Assembly: GCA_022705325.1 (NCBI GenBank)
Contig: JAKJER010000039.1
Coordinates: 1 to 59,184 of the forward strand
Length of the DNA: 59,184 nt
Reading direction: 5' to 3'
Source of the DNA: Planctomycetota bacterium
GTDB lineage: Bacteria > Planctomycetota > Phycisphaerae > SM23-33
The position numbers and the translations under genes were made by a program. The first letter of the stretch is position 1; the number at the start of each line of letters is the position of its first letter. Shown here one piece after another: positions 51,406 through 59,184 of this stretch. The notes beneath the pieces were generated by a model. It saw nothing but the letters and a program-made list of their open reading frames with translations. It searched no databases and was not told the DNA's origin.

Positions 51406-52386
51406 CTACCGCGGGGCGAGGGAGGCTTCGCTGTCTGCCTTCTTGCGCGGGCCCAGGGCGGGCTCCACGCCGCCGCAGGTGGTGCATTCCAGGCAGCGGA
51501 TGCAGTGGGTGTTGTTGATGGACTGCTCCACCTTGACCCCGTAGACGCAGTAGGAACGGCAGAGGTTGCACGCGCGGCACGTGCGGGAGTTGAAGTGCAG
51601 GTAGAAGAGGCTGTAGCGGTTGAAGAGGGCGAAGATGCCTCCCAGCGGGCACAGCACCGTGCACCACGGGCGGAACGTCACCATCGCCACTACCACCAGC
51701 GACAGCAGGATCATGTTCTTGATGAACGGGACGTAGCTGACGGTCGCGCTCGCGCCGCCCGCGCCGTCGGGGGTCTCGTGCACCTTCGCCACGGTGAAGA
51801 AATCGACGCCGGCGTGGCGAACAGCCGACCACGTCCGGGCGTACCAGGCCTGGTCGGCGGCGGCCTTCCAGCCCTGTTCGACCAGGTAGGGCACCTTCGC
51901 CTCGGCCGCCCCGGCCGGGCAGAGCGTGCAGATGTTGACCGCCTGGTCGTCGTAGTCCACGCCCTGTCGCCCCATCACCCAGGGCACGACGATCACCAGG
52001 CCCACGAGCACCGCGTACCGCCCGTAGCCCATCCATGTAGGGATGCGGAATTTGGGCAGCGGCAGCTTGGCCAGCAGGTCCTGGGCCCAGCCGAACGGGC
52101 AGGCCCACCCGCAGACCAGCGAGCCGACAGCCGCGCCGACCAGCACCAGCACGCCCAGGGCCAGCACGGGCAGCAGGTTGAGGGCTGCGAACTGCCCCAT
52201 CACGCCGATCGGGCAGGCGAACGTCGACAGCGGGCACGCGTAGCAGTGAAACACGCAGCCGGGCATCCAGTGCATGGACCACGCGCGAGGCCAGAGCCAC
52301 AGGGCCAGGAACGCGGTCTGGACCCAGGGACGATAGAAAGCGATTCGGCGTCGCTTGGCGGAGGGCTCGTGCTTGGGCTGGTCCAT
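51406..52386 (-). CDS. NapH/NosR-like membrane polyferredoxin (4Fe-4S)
   Basis: 326 residues from ATG 52386. Four or five membrane helices. Membrane-edge motifs: CGWACPFGWAQDL and CTVLCPLGGIFAL. Two ferredoxin-type clusters at the C terminus: CRACNLCRSYC and CIRCLECTTC. Further Cys groups lie in CVFHCYACPLSTFACP and CTLCPAG. It moves electrons across or along the inner membrane, probably from quinol, to a periplasmic reductase that is not encoded nearby. Confidence 0.8.
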   Translation of the reverse strand: MDQPKHEPSAKRRRIAFYRPWVQTAFLALWLWPRAWSMHWMPGCVFHCYACPLSTFACPIGVMGQFAALNLLPVLALGVLVLVGAAVGSLVCGWACPFGWAQDLLAKLPLPKFRIPTWMGYGRYAVLVGLVIVVPWVMGRQGVDYDDQAVNICTLCPAGAAEAKVPYLVEQGWKAAADQAWYARTWSAVRHAGVDFFTVAKVHETPDGAGGASATVSYVPFIKNMILLSLVVVAMVTFRPWCTVLCPLGGIFALFNRYSLFYLHFNSRTCRACNLCRSYCVYGVKVEQSINNTHCIRCLECTTCGGVEPALGPRKKADSEASLAPR

Positions 52387-52431
52387 GGATGGGGGTGGCC
52401 ATGTCACGCATGGCCGGGCGGGTCACTTAAT

Positions 52432-52740
52432 TCAGGTAGGGCAGTCGTCGGGCGGCTTCTCGACCTTCTTGATGGTGCTCTGGGCGGCGGGTCCGGCGCC
52501 GGGCCCCGGCGCCGGCGCGGGCGTCTCGGACATCCGCACCCCGCCGTGCGTGACCAGCTTGACCAGCTTGCGGTGGGGGACGGCCTCGGCCCCCAGGCGG
52601 TGCGTGACCAGGAACCCGACGACGATCAGCACCGCCCCTGCCAGGGCCAACAGGAGGCCGCCCAGGAGACGGCGGCTCTCGCTGGGGCGGCTGGCCCGGT
52701 CGATCGGAGGCTGCGGCACTTTCTGCAGGCGTCTGGCCAT
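52432..52740 (-). CDS. Small single-helix membrane protein
   Basis: 102 residues from ATG 52740 (an in-frame ATG at 52758 adds six residues). One helix, LGGLLLALAGAVLIVVGFLV (about 30-50), then a Pro/Ala/Gly-rich tail. A TATACT box lies within 15 bases of the start. It ends 45 bases before the polyferredoxin gene on the same strand, so it may be its partner. No family recognised. Confidence 0.5.
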   Translation of the reverse strand: MARRLQKVPQPPIDRASRPSESRRLLGGLLLALAGAVLIVVGFLVTHRLGAEAVPHRKLVKLVTHGGVRMSETPAPAPGPGAGPAAQSTIKKVEKPPDDCPT

Positions 52741-52789
52741 GGTATTAGAAGTATACACGCGCCGCCGTCAACGGGGCAATCAATTGTCG

Positions 52790-53074
52790 AGGCCGTCCGA
52801 CATTCAGACCCCCCTGGCCTTGAGCCAGGGGTGAATCAGGTTGAACGGCTAAGAAGGACTGACTGCGGCCCTTACGACCCCACCGGGTTTATCCCGGTGG
52901 TGAAGAAGTCTGTTTGGCTGTAGCCACCGGAGGGCCTGGCGGGTCAATCTCCTTCACCACCGACACAAGGTCGGTGGGGTCGGCAAAAGTAGGCAACCGC
53001 CTGGCTAGCCGCTCAATCTCTTTCACCATCCCCAAGGGATGGGGTCACCCAACGCGGCAACTGTCGGACGGCCT
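52790..53074. mobile_element. 285-bp miniature inverted-repeat element with four hairpins
   Basis: Terminal inverted repeats AGGCCGTCCGACA (52790-52802) and TGTCGGACGGCCT (53062-53074) are perfect over 13 bp. AATTGTC flanks it directly on both sides (52782-52788 and 53076-53082), like a target duplication. Inside are four copies of a hairpin with the consensus GACCCC-stem-loop-stem-GGTGAA. Two point right (near 52806-52835 and 52878-52905) and two left (near 52960-52982 and 53030-53050). No transposase; the design resembles REP/BIME units moved in trans. Together with its flanks it fills the 411 bp between genes. Confidence 0.7.
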
Positions 53075-53091
53075 GAATTGTCAATTGGCGA

Positions 53092-53122
53092 TTGACAACG
53101 CAATTCGATTGCCGGATACAAT
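53092..53122 (+). promoter_or_regulatory. Candidate promoter of the Gfo/Idh/MocA gene
   Basis: TTGACA (53092-53097), 19 bases, TACAAT (53117-53122). It lies just outside the miniature element; TTGTCAAT...ATTGACAA (about 53078-53097) forms a palindrome over the -35 box that could be an operator. Confidence 0.4.
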
Positions 53123-53151
53123 TGGCTCGGTCTTTCCTGAGGAGCCATGCC

Positions 53152-54435
53152 ATGAGTGCCGGACTCTCCATCTCCCGTCGTCGATTCCTGGGCCGTTCCG
53201 CCGCCTGCGCGGCGGCCCCGTACGTCCTGACCTCCTCCGCGCTGGGCGACGCGCGGACCCCGCCCGCCAGCGAGCGGATCGTGATGGCCGCCATCGGCGT
53301 GGGCGGGCAGGGCACCCACAACCTCAAGGGCTTCCTGGCCCACGACGAGGTGCGGATGGTGGCGGTCTGCGACGCCGACCGCGCCCATGCCCGGGCGGCC
53401 AAGGGACTGGCGGACGCCCGCTACGGCGACTCCGCGTGCGCGATCTGCGGCGACTTTCGCGAGATCCTCGCCCGTGACGACGTCGACGCGGTCTCCATCA
53501 GCACGCCCGACCACTGGCATACGGTGATGGCACTGGAGGCGGCCCGCCGCGGCAAGGACATCTACCTGGAGAAGCCCCTCACGCTGACCCTGCGGGAGGG
53601 GCGGGTCCTGAGCGACGAGATCCGCCGCCTGGGGCGCGTCCTCCAGACCGGCACGCAGCGGCGCTCCAGCGGCGTCTGGCAGTTCATGTGCGAACTGGCG
53701 GTCAACGGCTACGTCGGCGAGATCCGCACCATCCGCACGTGGTCCTCGCCCGGACGGGCGATCGCGCCCCAGCCGGCCATGCCCGTGCCCGAGGGCTTCG
53801 ACTACGACATGTGGCTGGGCCCGGCCCCGCTGGCGCCCTACACGCAGGCCCGCTGCCACTACAGTTTCCGCTTCATCTGGGACTACTCCGGCGGGCAGGT
53901 GACCAACAACGGCGCCCACTACCTGGACATCGCCCAGTGGGCGCTGGGGCAGAGCTACGGCGGGCCGGTCGAGGCCCGCGGCAGCGGCGAGTGCCCGGCG
54001 GACGGGCTGTTCAACGTTCCGGTCAAGTACCGCTACGAATGGCGCTACGCCAACGGCACGATCGTGACGGGCGAGGAGGACGGCAGCGGCGTGCGGATCG
54101 AGGGCAGCGAGGGCTGGCTCAGCTTCATGGCCAGCGAGGGCCTGCGGGCCAGCCGCGAATCGCTCCTGCGCCACACGATCGGGCCCAACGAAATCCACCT
54201 CTACGCCGGCAAGAGCCACCACGGCAACTTCCTTCAGTGCGTCCGCTCGCGCCGCCAGCCGTCGGCGGATGTGGAGATCGGGCATCGCTCCGCCAGCGTC
54301 GCCCACCTGGGCAACGTCGCCCTCAAGCTGGGCCGGCCCGTGCGGTGGGACCCGGCCAAGGAAGAGTTCGTCGGCGGGGACGAGGCCGCCGAGCGCCTGG
54401 CCCGGCGGGCCCTGCGCGGGCCCTGGCGACTCTAG
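53152..54435 (+). CDS. Gfo/Idh/MocA-family oxidoreductase, Tat-exported
   Basis: 427 residues from ATG 53152, with GAGGAG upstream. Signal SISRRRFLGRSAACAAAPYV. Rossmann part VMAAIGVGGQGTHNL. Catalytic motif GKDIYLEKPLTLTLREG (EKP intact). C-terminal domain with DYSGGQVTNNGAHYLDIAQWALG. It resembles the protein at 33381 in layout, but with Lys-motif EKP rather than QKP. Probably a sugar or inositol oxidoreductase or hydrolase of the periplasm. It is followed by a PQQ-like propeller protein. Confidence 0.85.
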   Translation: MSAGLSISRRRFLGRSAACAAAPYVLTSSALGDARTPPASERIVMAAIGVGGQGTHNLKGFLAHDEVRMVAVCDADRAHARAAKGLADARYGDSACAICGDFREILARDDVDAVSISTPDHWHTVMALEAARRGKDIYLEKPLTLTLREGRVLSDEIRRLGRVLQTGTQRRSSGVWQFMCELAVNGYVGEIRTIRTWSSPGRAIAPQPAMPVPEGFDYDMWLGPAPLAPYTQARCHYSFRFIWDYSGGQVTNNGAHYLDIAQWALGQSYGGPVEARGSGECPADGLFNVPVKYRYEWRYANGTIVTGEEDGSGVRIEGSEGWLSFMASEGLRASRESLLRHTIGPNEIHLYAGKSHHGNFLQCVRSRRQPSADVEIGHRSASVAHLGNVALKLGRPVRWDPAKEEFVGGDEAAERLARRALRGPWRL

Positions 54436-54570
54436 GCCCGGTGAGTGCTCCCTCGATTTCCGGGTTGCACCGTTGGGCCCCCGGGGGCGCAGGGATTGCT
54501 TGCATTCTCCCCCCCGCCTGCGAATCATAACTCCTATGTGTCCCTATCCGAACAGCACAGGAGAACATAT

Positions 54571-55854
54571 ATGGCCCGATCTTTCATCCAACGCGTCCAC
54601 ACGGTGTCGCTGGCCTGCGTCGCTGGCATTGCCCTTCTGTTCGCGCCGGCGATGTCGGCTGGGGCGGGCGATTGGCCCCGATTCCGCGGGGCCGACGGAC
54701 AGGGCGTCAGCGGTGATAAAGGGCTGCCCGTTTCCTGGGGCGAAGCCAGGGGGACCGCCTGGAAGACAGACCTGCCCGGCCCCGGGGCGTCCAGTCCGAT
54801 CGTCATAGGCAAGCGGGTCTACGTCACCTGCTACAGCGGCTACGCCGTGCCGGAGCAGGACCGCGGCGAGATGGAGCATCTCAAGCGACACATCGTGTGC
54901 CTGGACCTGGACGGAAAGGTCCTCTGGCAGAAGCAAGCGCCGCCTGTCCTGCCCGACTCGCCCCGCGTCCGCGAGCACGGCTACGCCGCCAGCACCCCGG
55001 TGGCCGATGCCGAGCGGGTGTATGTGTTCTTCGGCAAGTCGGGCGTGATCGCCATGGACCACCAGGGGCGCCAACTCTGGCACGCGAGTGTGGGCGACAA
55101 GGTGAGCGGGTGGGGCTCGGCCGCCTCGCCCATCCTGTGTGGGGACCTGCTCATCGTCAACGCCAGCGTCGAGAGCGGGAGCCTGGTGGCCCTGGACAAA
55201 CGAACCGGCCGGGAGAAGTGGCGATCCGGGGGGATCAAAGAGTCGTGGAACACGCCGATCCTCGTGCCCCTGGGCGGGGGGAAAACGGAACTGGTGCTGG
55301 CCATCATGGGCAAGGTGCTGGGTTTCGACCCGGCCAAGGGGCAGCAACTCTGGTCGTGCGATACCGACATCGGCTGGTACATGTGCCCCAGCCTGGTCGC
55401 CCACGAGGGCGTGGTCTACTGCATCGGTGGGCGGGGCACCGGGGGCGCGCTGGCCGTCCGCGCTGGAGGCCGCGGGGACGTGACCGCTGACCGGCGGCTC
55501 TGGACGTTACGAAAGGGCTCCAACGTACCCTCACCGATCTACCACGACGGGCATCTCTACTGGGTCCACGAGAGCGGCACAGCCTGCTGCGCCGACGCGA
55601 AGACCGGGCACCTCGTCTACGAAGAGAAGCTTCCACAGGCCGCCCAGGTCTACGCCTCGCCCGTGCTGGCCGACGGGCGGATCTACATCCTCTCGCGCTG
55701 GGGCCGTTGCTGGGTCATTCCCGCCAAACCTGCCTTCGAGGTCCTCGCCACCAGCGAACTCGGCCGCGTCGGGATGGTCAACGCCAGCCCCGCCGTCGCC
55801 GGCGGGCGACTCTACATCCGCACCGACAACAGTCTGTTCTGCATGGGCAAATAA
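54571..55854 (+). CDS. PQQ-like beta-propeller protein, exported
   Basis: 427 residues from ATG 54571 (GGAG upstream; the earlier in-frame ATG at 54445 gives no signal). Signal VHTVSLACVAGIALLFAPAMSA. It then begins DWPRFRGADGQGVS, the universal opening of planctomycete 'outer membrane protein assembly factor BamB-like' propellers. Repeats such as GKVLWQKQAPP, GRQLWHASVGDK, TGREKWRSGG and GQQLWSCDTD follow. Likely a scaffold or binding protein; no dehydrogenase residues are seen. Confidence 0.85.
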   Translation: MARSFIQRVHTVSLACVAGIALLFAPAMSAGAGDWPRFRGADGQGVSGDKGLPVSWGEARGTAWKTDLPGPGASSPIVIGKRVYVTCYSGYAVPEQDRGEMEHLKRHIVCLDLDGKVLWQKQAPPVLPDSPRVREHGYAASTPVADAERVYVFFGKSGVIAMDHQGRQLWHASVGDKVSGWGSAASPILCGDLLIVNASVESGSLVALDKRTGREKWRSGGIKESWNTPILVPLGGGKTELVLAIMGKVLGFDPAKGQQLWSCDTDIGWYMCPSLVAHEGVVYCIGGRGTGGALAVRAGGRGDVTADRRLWTLRKGSNVPSPIYHDGHLYWVHESGTACCADAKTGHLVYEEKLPQAAQVYASPVLADGRIYILSRWGRCWVIPAKPAFEVLATSELGRVGMVNASPAVAGGRLYIRTDNSLFCMGK

Positions 55855-55881
55855 CGCCCTTGCATGGGAGCTATTGGCCGT

Positions 55882-58800
55882 ATGCGAAGAAGAAGCGTGA
55901 AAGTCGGAGCACGTTCTGCCGTGCCGGTGCCTGTCATCATTCCCATACTTCTCATCATCCCCATTCTGCCCATCGCCGTCCTGGCCGACGAACCCGTCGG
56001 CAAGCGCCCCTATGAGATGGACTGGGCCGGGCGGAGCGAGGACGTCCGCCCGCCGCTGGTGGACTTCGAGGATCTCGACGGCTGGACGGTCCAGACGAAG
56101 GACTCCGTGGCCGCCTTCGTCCGCTCGCGCGAACAGCAGCTCTGGGGGCGCCACGTGGGCAAGCTGGTCTATCGCGGGACGGGGCCCCAGCCGGTCGTCA
56201 CGCTCCGCCCGCCCAAGCCGATCCGGTTCGCCGGGGGCGTCGACTGCGTCAACCTGTGGGCGTACGGGAACAACTGGGCCTGGCAGAGCGATGCCTCCAC
56301 CCCCCGGGTGCGGGTGAGCGCGCTGCTCCAGCCGGCCAAGGGCCCCGAGCAGACCGTGACGCTGGCGACGGTCAACTTCAAGGAGTGGCACCTGCTGCAC
56401 GCCAGGCTGCGACCCGAGCAGATCGAGGCGTTCCAGGCCGGCGGCGCGCTGACGGGCATCCAGATCGCCGGCGGGCGAAACGCCCAGGACCGCGAGCTGT
56501 TCTTCGACAACCTGGCCGTCTACCGCGAACAGCTCGCCCCGCTCACCTTCGAGCCCCGTCCGCAGCGCAATATCGCGCTCCTTCCCGGCCAGTCGCCGGG
56601 GACCAATACGGGCCCCGGCAAGCTGCCCTTCCCTGCGCGCGAGGAGACGATCCTGCCGGACAACCTGACAGGCGACTTCGAGGCCAGCCTGGAGGAGGCG
56701 GACAAGTCGTTCATCTTCACCTATCGCGGGCGCGACGGCGTGCTGAGCTACGTCTACCGCCCGGGCACGGGGCAACTGGGCGACATCGTCGCCCGCTGGG
56801 GCGAGGGCGGCAGAGAGTTTCGCCCGCTGGCCGGCGGGGGCGCGCGATTGTGGCGCGGCCAACAGGCGGAGGGCGCCGAGCCGGACAAGGTCGAATTGCT
56901 CTCGTGCCGCCGCGAGGGCCAGACCGTCGTGACGCGATGGAAACTCACGACGGACAACAGGACCGCCGAGGTCGCATGCACGTTGCGCCTCTGGCAGAAG
57001 TCGTTAGTGATCGACGTGATCTGCCCGGGCGGCGAGGTGGGGGAGGTGCGTTTCGGCCGGGCTGAAGGCCTGGACAATCCCCGGCTGGTGACGCTGCCGT
57101 ACCTGACGGGCGACTGGAATGCCCGGCCTGCGGTGGCAGTCTCCGGCCCGGCGGACCGTCCGTTGTTTGTGATGGGCGTGGTCGATCACTGCCGCTCCAA
57201 CGCGTCGGCGTTGTTCTTCCTCAACCGCGTGGCCGAAGGCGGGGCGACGTACAACGGCGGGGCCCGGTACCTGGCCCGCACCGACGGACGGCGGAACGAC
57301 TGCTATGAGCGGCTGTTCCTGACCGTCTCGCCCCGGTTCGAGGAGGTCCTGCCGAACGTGCCCAACCCGCCCTCGCCGTGGATGCACGTGGCGGGCGAGC
57401 GGGTCTGGCGGGCCCACGGGGCCCACAACCGCCAGGCCGACTACGACCTGTGGAAGCGCGTGGTCCGCTACGGCATGACGAAGATCGCCCTGACCGATCA
57501 CGAGACCGGCTGGCGCGACTGCGGGGAGAGCTTCACCTTCCGCACGCGGGCGGCGCCCGGCAAGGGCGGCGACGAAGGCCAGGTGGACTACGCCCGAAAG
57601 ATCCGCGCCCTGGGAATCCGCTACGGCATCTACAACAACTACACCGACTTCGCGCCCGTGAACGGCCACTGGCACGAGGACAGGGTCACCCGGACCGGCG
57701 ACGGCGGCTGGCGCACCGCCTGGGCCCGCTGCTACAATCCCAAGCCCGCCCGCGCCGTCGAGTTCGAGGCCCGCCTGGCGCCGATCATCCAGCGGAAGTT
57801 CCAGCTCGACACCGCCTACTGCGACGTCCATACCGCCGTCCGCCCGTGGGACTACGTCGACTACGACGCTCGCGTGCCGGGGGCGGGGACGTTCGCGGCC
57901 ACGTTCTACGCCTACGGCGAGATCATGCTCCACCAGAAGGCCACCTGGAACGGGCCGGTCTACAGCGAGGGCAACAACCACTGGTACTACTGCGGCCTGA
58001 CCGACGGCAACTACGGGCAGGACCAGTCGGCCCGGCTGGACAACCAGCCGTGGCTGGTGGACTTCGACCTGCGCAAGCTCCACCCGTTGTGCTGCAACTT
58101 CGGGATGGGCAACCTCCAGATGTTCGACGGCGGGCGGTTGCCCCATGCCACGCCCGAACAGGCCGACGCTCGGCTGGACCGGTTCCTGGCGGCGACGCTG
58201 GCCTTCGGGCACACGGGATTCCTGACGTTGGAGGGCGGCATGGGCAACGCCTCCCGCAGCTACTTCCTGCTCCAGCAGGTCCACGCCCGATACGCCCGCG
58301 AGCGGGCCGAAGACATCCGCTACGCGGATGAGTCGGGTAAGCTGCTGGATGTCTCGGCCGCCGTTGCCGGCGGGGCGTACCGGCGCTCGCAGGTGGTCAC
58401 GCGCTACACCGGCGGACTGACGGTGACGGTGAACGGGCACTCGACGGCCACCTGGGACACCGGCCGGGCCGTCCTGCCGCCCAACGGCTGGCACGTCCAC
58501 GACGAGACGCACAAGCTGACCGCGTGGAGCGCGAACGTGGAAGATCGCCGGGCGGATTACGTGGACTCGCCCGCGTACCTGTATGGCGACGGCCGCGGGC
58601 GCCTGGTCCGCCTGCCCCGGCTCGTCTGCGACGGCCCGCTCATCGTCCTCAAACGCGACGACGGCAAGTGCGAGATGATCCCGGTCGCCCCGTGCAGGAC
58701 GATGGCGGCGGCCCTGGAAGGGCGGTCCGCCTCCGCCGTCGCACTGGACGAGGCGGGCAAGGAACTGGGTCCGGCCGAGGTGCGCTTCAGCCGCGGCTTC

Positions 58801-59184
58801 GTCCACGTCATGCCTCTGGCCGGGGCGTTCAGCTACCTGCTCACGCCCCAGCCCGCGCCGACGAGCACAGCGACGTGCGACCGCCTCCGCGTCGTGCCGG
58901 GCGAGACGGTGAAGGTCGCCGTCGGCGGCCGGTCAGCCGACTTCCGCGTCCCCGCCGACGCGAAGATCGGGCAACAGGCCTGGCACAAGGCCGGCGACGC
59001 GTGGATCGACTTCGAGGTCGTGCCGCTGGCCCGCGTCGCCTTTCGCTGGGACGGCGCCATCCGCGTCGCGCTGGTCCCCAGCGTGGACTGCGAGAAGGCG
59101 ACTGTGGAACTGGCGGGCCGGACCGAGACGGTCCGCTTCGCGACGGGCAGGCCGCTGGAACTGGCGTTCGCGCCCGCGCCGGCG
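55882..59184 (+). CDS. Large exported glycosidase-like protein, truncated by the window end
   Basis: ATG 55882; 1101 residues without a stop. The signal segment is VIIPILLIIPILPIAVLADE (about 18-37). A jelly-roll-like domain (about 50-215, DFEDLDGWTV ... ELFFDNLAVY) is followed by a beta-sandwich and then a barrel-like part (about 500-820). The barrel has RYGIYNNYTDFAPVNGHW, the candidate nucleophile Asp648 in DTAYCDVHTA and the candidate acid Glu696 in VYSEGNNHWYY. The layout recalls the GH101/GH129/GH36-like alpha-glycosidases; the family is not certain. A beta-rich C-terminal part runs to the edge. Confidence 0.6.
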   Translation, partial: MRRRSVKVGARSAVPVPVIIPILLIIPILPIAVLADEPVGKRPYEMDWAGRSEDVRPPLVDFEDLDGWTVQTKDSVAAFVRSREQQLWGRHVGKLVYRGTGPQPVVTLRPPKPIRFAGGVDCVNLWAYGNNWAWQSDASTPRVRVSALLQPAKGPEQTVTLATVNFKEWHLLHARLRPEQIEAFQAGGALTGIQIAGGRNAQDRELFFDNLAVYREQLAPLTFEPRPQRNIALLPGQSPGTNTGPGKLPFPAREETILPDNLTGDFEASLEEADKSFIFTYRGRDGVLSYVYRPGTGQLGDIVARWGEGGREFRPLAGGGARLWRGQQAEGAEPDKVELLSCRREGQTVVTRWKLTTDNRTAEVACTLRLWQKSLVIDVICPGGEVGEVRFGRAEGLDNPRLVTLPYLTGDWNARPAVAVSGPADRPLFVMGVVDHCRSNASALFFLNRVAEGGATYNGGARYLARTDGRRNDCYERLFLTVSPRFEEVLPNVPNPPSPWMHVAGERVWRAHGAHNRQADYDLWKRVVRYGMTKIALTDHETGWRDCGESFTFRTRAAPGKGGDEGQVDYARKIRALGIRYGIYNNYTDFAPVNGHWHEDRVTRTGDGGWRTAWARCYNPKPARAVEFEARLAPIIQRKFQLDTAYCDVHTAVRPWDYVDYDARVPGAGTFAATFYAYGEIMLHQKATWNGPVYSEGNNHWYYCGLTDGNYGQDQSARLDNQPWLVDFDLRKLHPLCCNFGMGNLQMFDGGRLPHATPEQADARLDRFLAATLAFGHTGFLTLEGGMGNASRSYFLLQQVHARYARERAEDIRYADESGKLLDVSAAVAGGAYRRSQVVTRYTGGLTVTVNGHSTATWDTGRAVLPPNGWHVHDETHKLTAWSANVEDRRADYVDSPAYLYGDGRGRLVRLPRLVCDGPLIVLKRDDGKCEMIPVAPCRTMAAALEGRSASAVALDEAGKELGPAEVRFSRGFVHVMPLAGAFSYLLTPQPAPTSTATCDRLRVVPGETVKVAVGGRSADFRVPADAKIGQQAWHKAGDAWIDFEVVPLARVAFRWDGAIRVALVPSVDCEKATVELAGRTETVRFATGRPLELAFAPAPA

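Noticed and set aside
52790..53074. CRISPR-like array from repeated hairpins
   Set aside because: Only four copies, in two orientations, with no regular spacers and no cas genes; a REP/MITE reading fits better.

Overview
The window is high-GC bacterial DNA, almost certainly from a planctomycete (Planctomycetota, perhaps class Phycisphaerae; species not determinable here). The call rests on several hallmarks: a DUF1549/DUF1553 + DUF1501 + PPC-repeat operon; many Tat-exported Gfo/Idh/MocA proteins and formylglycine sulfatases; PQQ-like propeller proteins; an aminofutalosine (menaquinone) enzyme; a Kdo transferase, which implies an LPS-type outer membrane; and 'GTTGAAAAAG / CACGGGCATCTTGCCCGTG'-type palindromic elements that I associate with planctomycete and verrucomicrobial genomes.

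Layout. 0-7 kb: a sugar-use cluster (exported two-Rossmann FAD oxidoreductase, SSS symporter, fucose/arabinose-isomerase-like enzyme). 7-11.9 kb: a small secreted protein, a two-gene MotA/ExbB + ExbD-like membrane motor pair with an unusual coiled coil, and rpsA with its own promoter and terminator. 11.9-17.3 kb: the DUF1549/1553-DUF1501-PPC operon on the minus strand. 17.5-23.2 kb: small conserved unknowns (one behind a good sigma-54-type promoter), mqnE, lexA with an odd upstream reading frame, an ABC ATPase and a DUF486 membrane protein. 23.5-27.4 kb: an accessory island, visibly richer in A+T at its centre. It holds an RHS-core protein with a variable C-terminal tip, an adjacent likely immunity gene, a second orphan immunity-like gene, two 164-bp direct repeats carrying orphan signal-peptide starts, and palindromic miniature elements, one of them inserted in frame inside the RHS gene.

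27.4-32.3 kb: polysaccharide degradation (heparinase II/III-like, beta-helix protein) and a zinc alcohol/polyol dehydrogenase. 32.3-35.9 kb: a frameshifted BrnT-like toxin remnant with an intact antitoxin-like gene, purE, an exported Gfo/Idh/MocA protein and proB. 35.9-44.7 kb: a housekeeping and regulatory block read from a divergent promoter region. waaA-proB goes left. DUF502-hpf-ptsN-like-ptsH-ptsI-DUF2344-rne goes right and makes a complete phosphorelay (EI, HPr, EIIA) with no EIIB/EIIC permease beside it, which suggests a regulatory PTS.

44.7-59.2 kb: a second SSS symporter with a small membrane partner and a UroD-like protein; two sulfatases flanking an ankyrin lipoprotein; a NapH-like polyferredoxin; a 285-bp miniature element with terminal inverted repeats and four internal hairpins; another exported Gfo/Idh/MocA protein; a PQQ-like propeller protein; and a large exported glycosidase-like protein that runs off the right edge. 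Taken together, the region serves uptake and dismantling of sulfated or uronic polysaccharides, interleaved with core translation, RNA-decay, envelope and SOS genes. No tRNA, rRNA, CRISPR array or intact transposase was seen. All product calls come from reading motifs by eye, with no database search.
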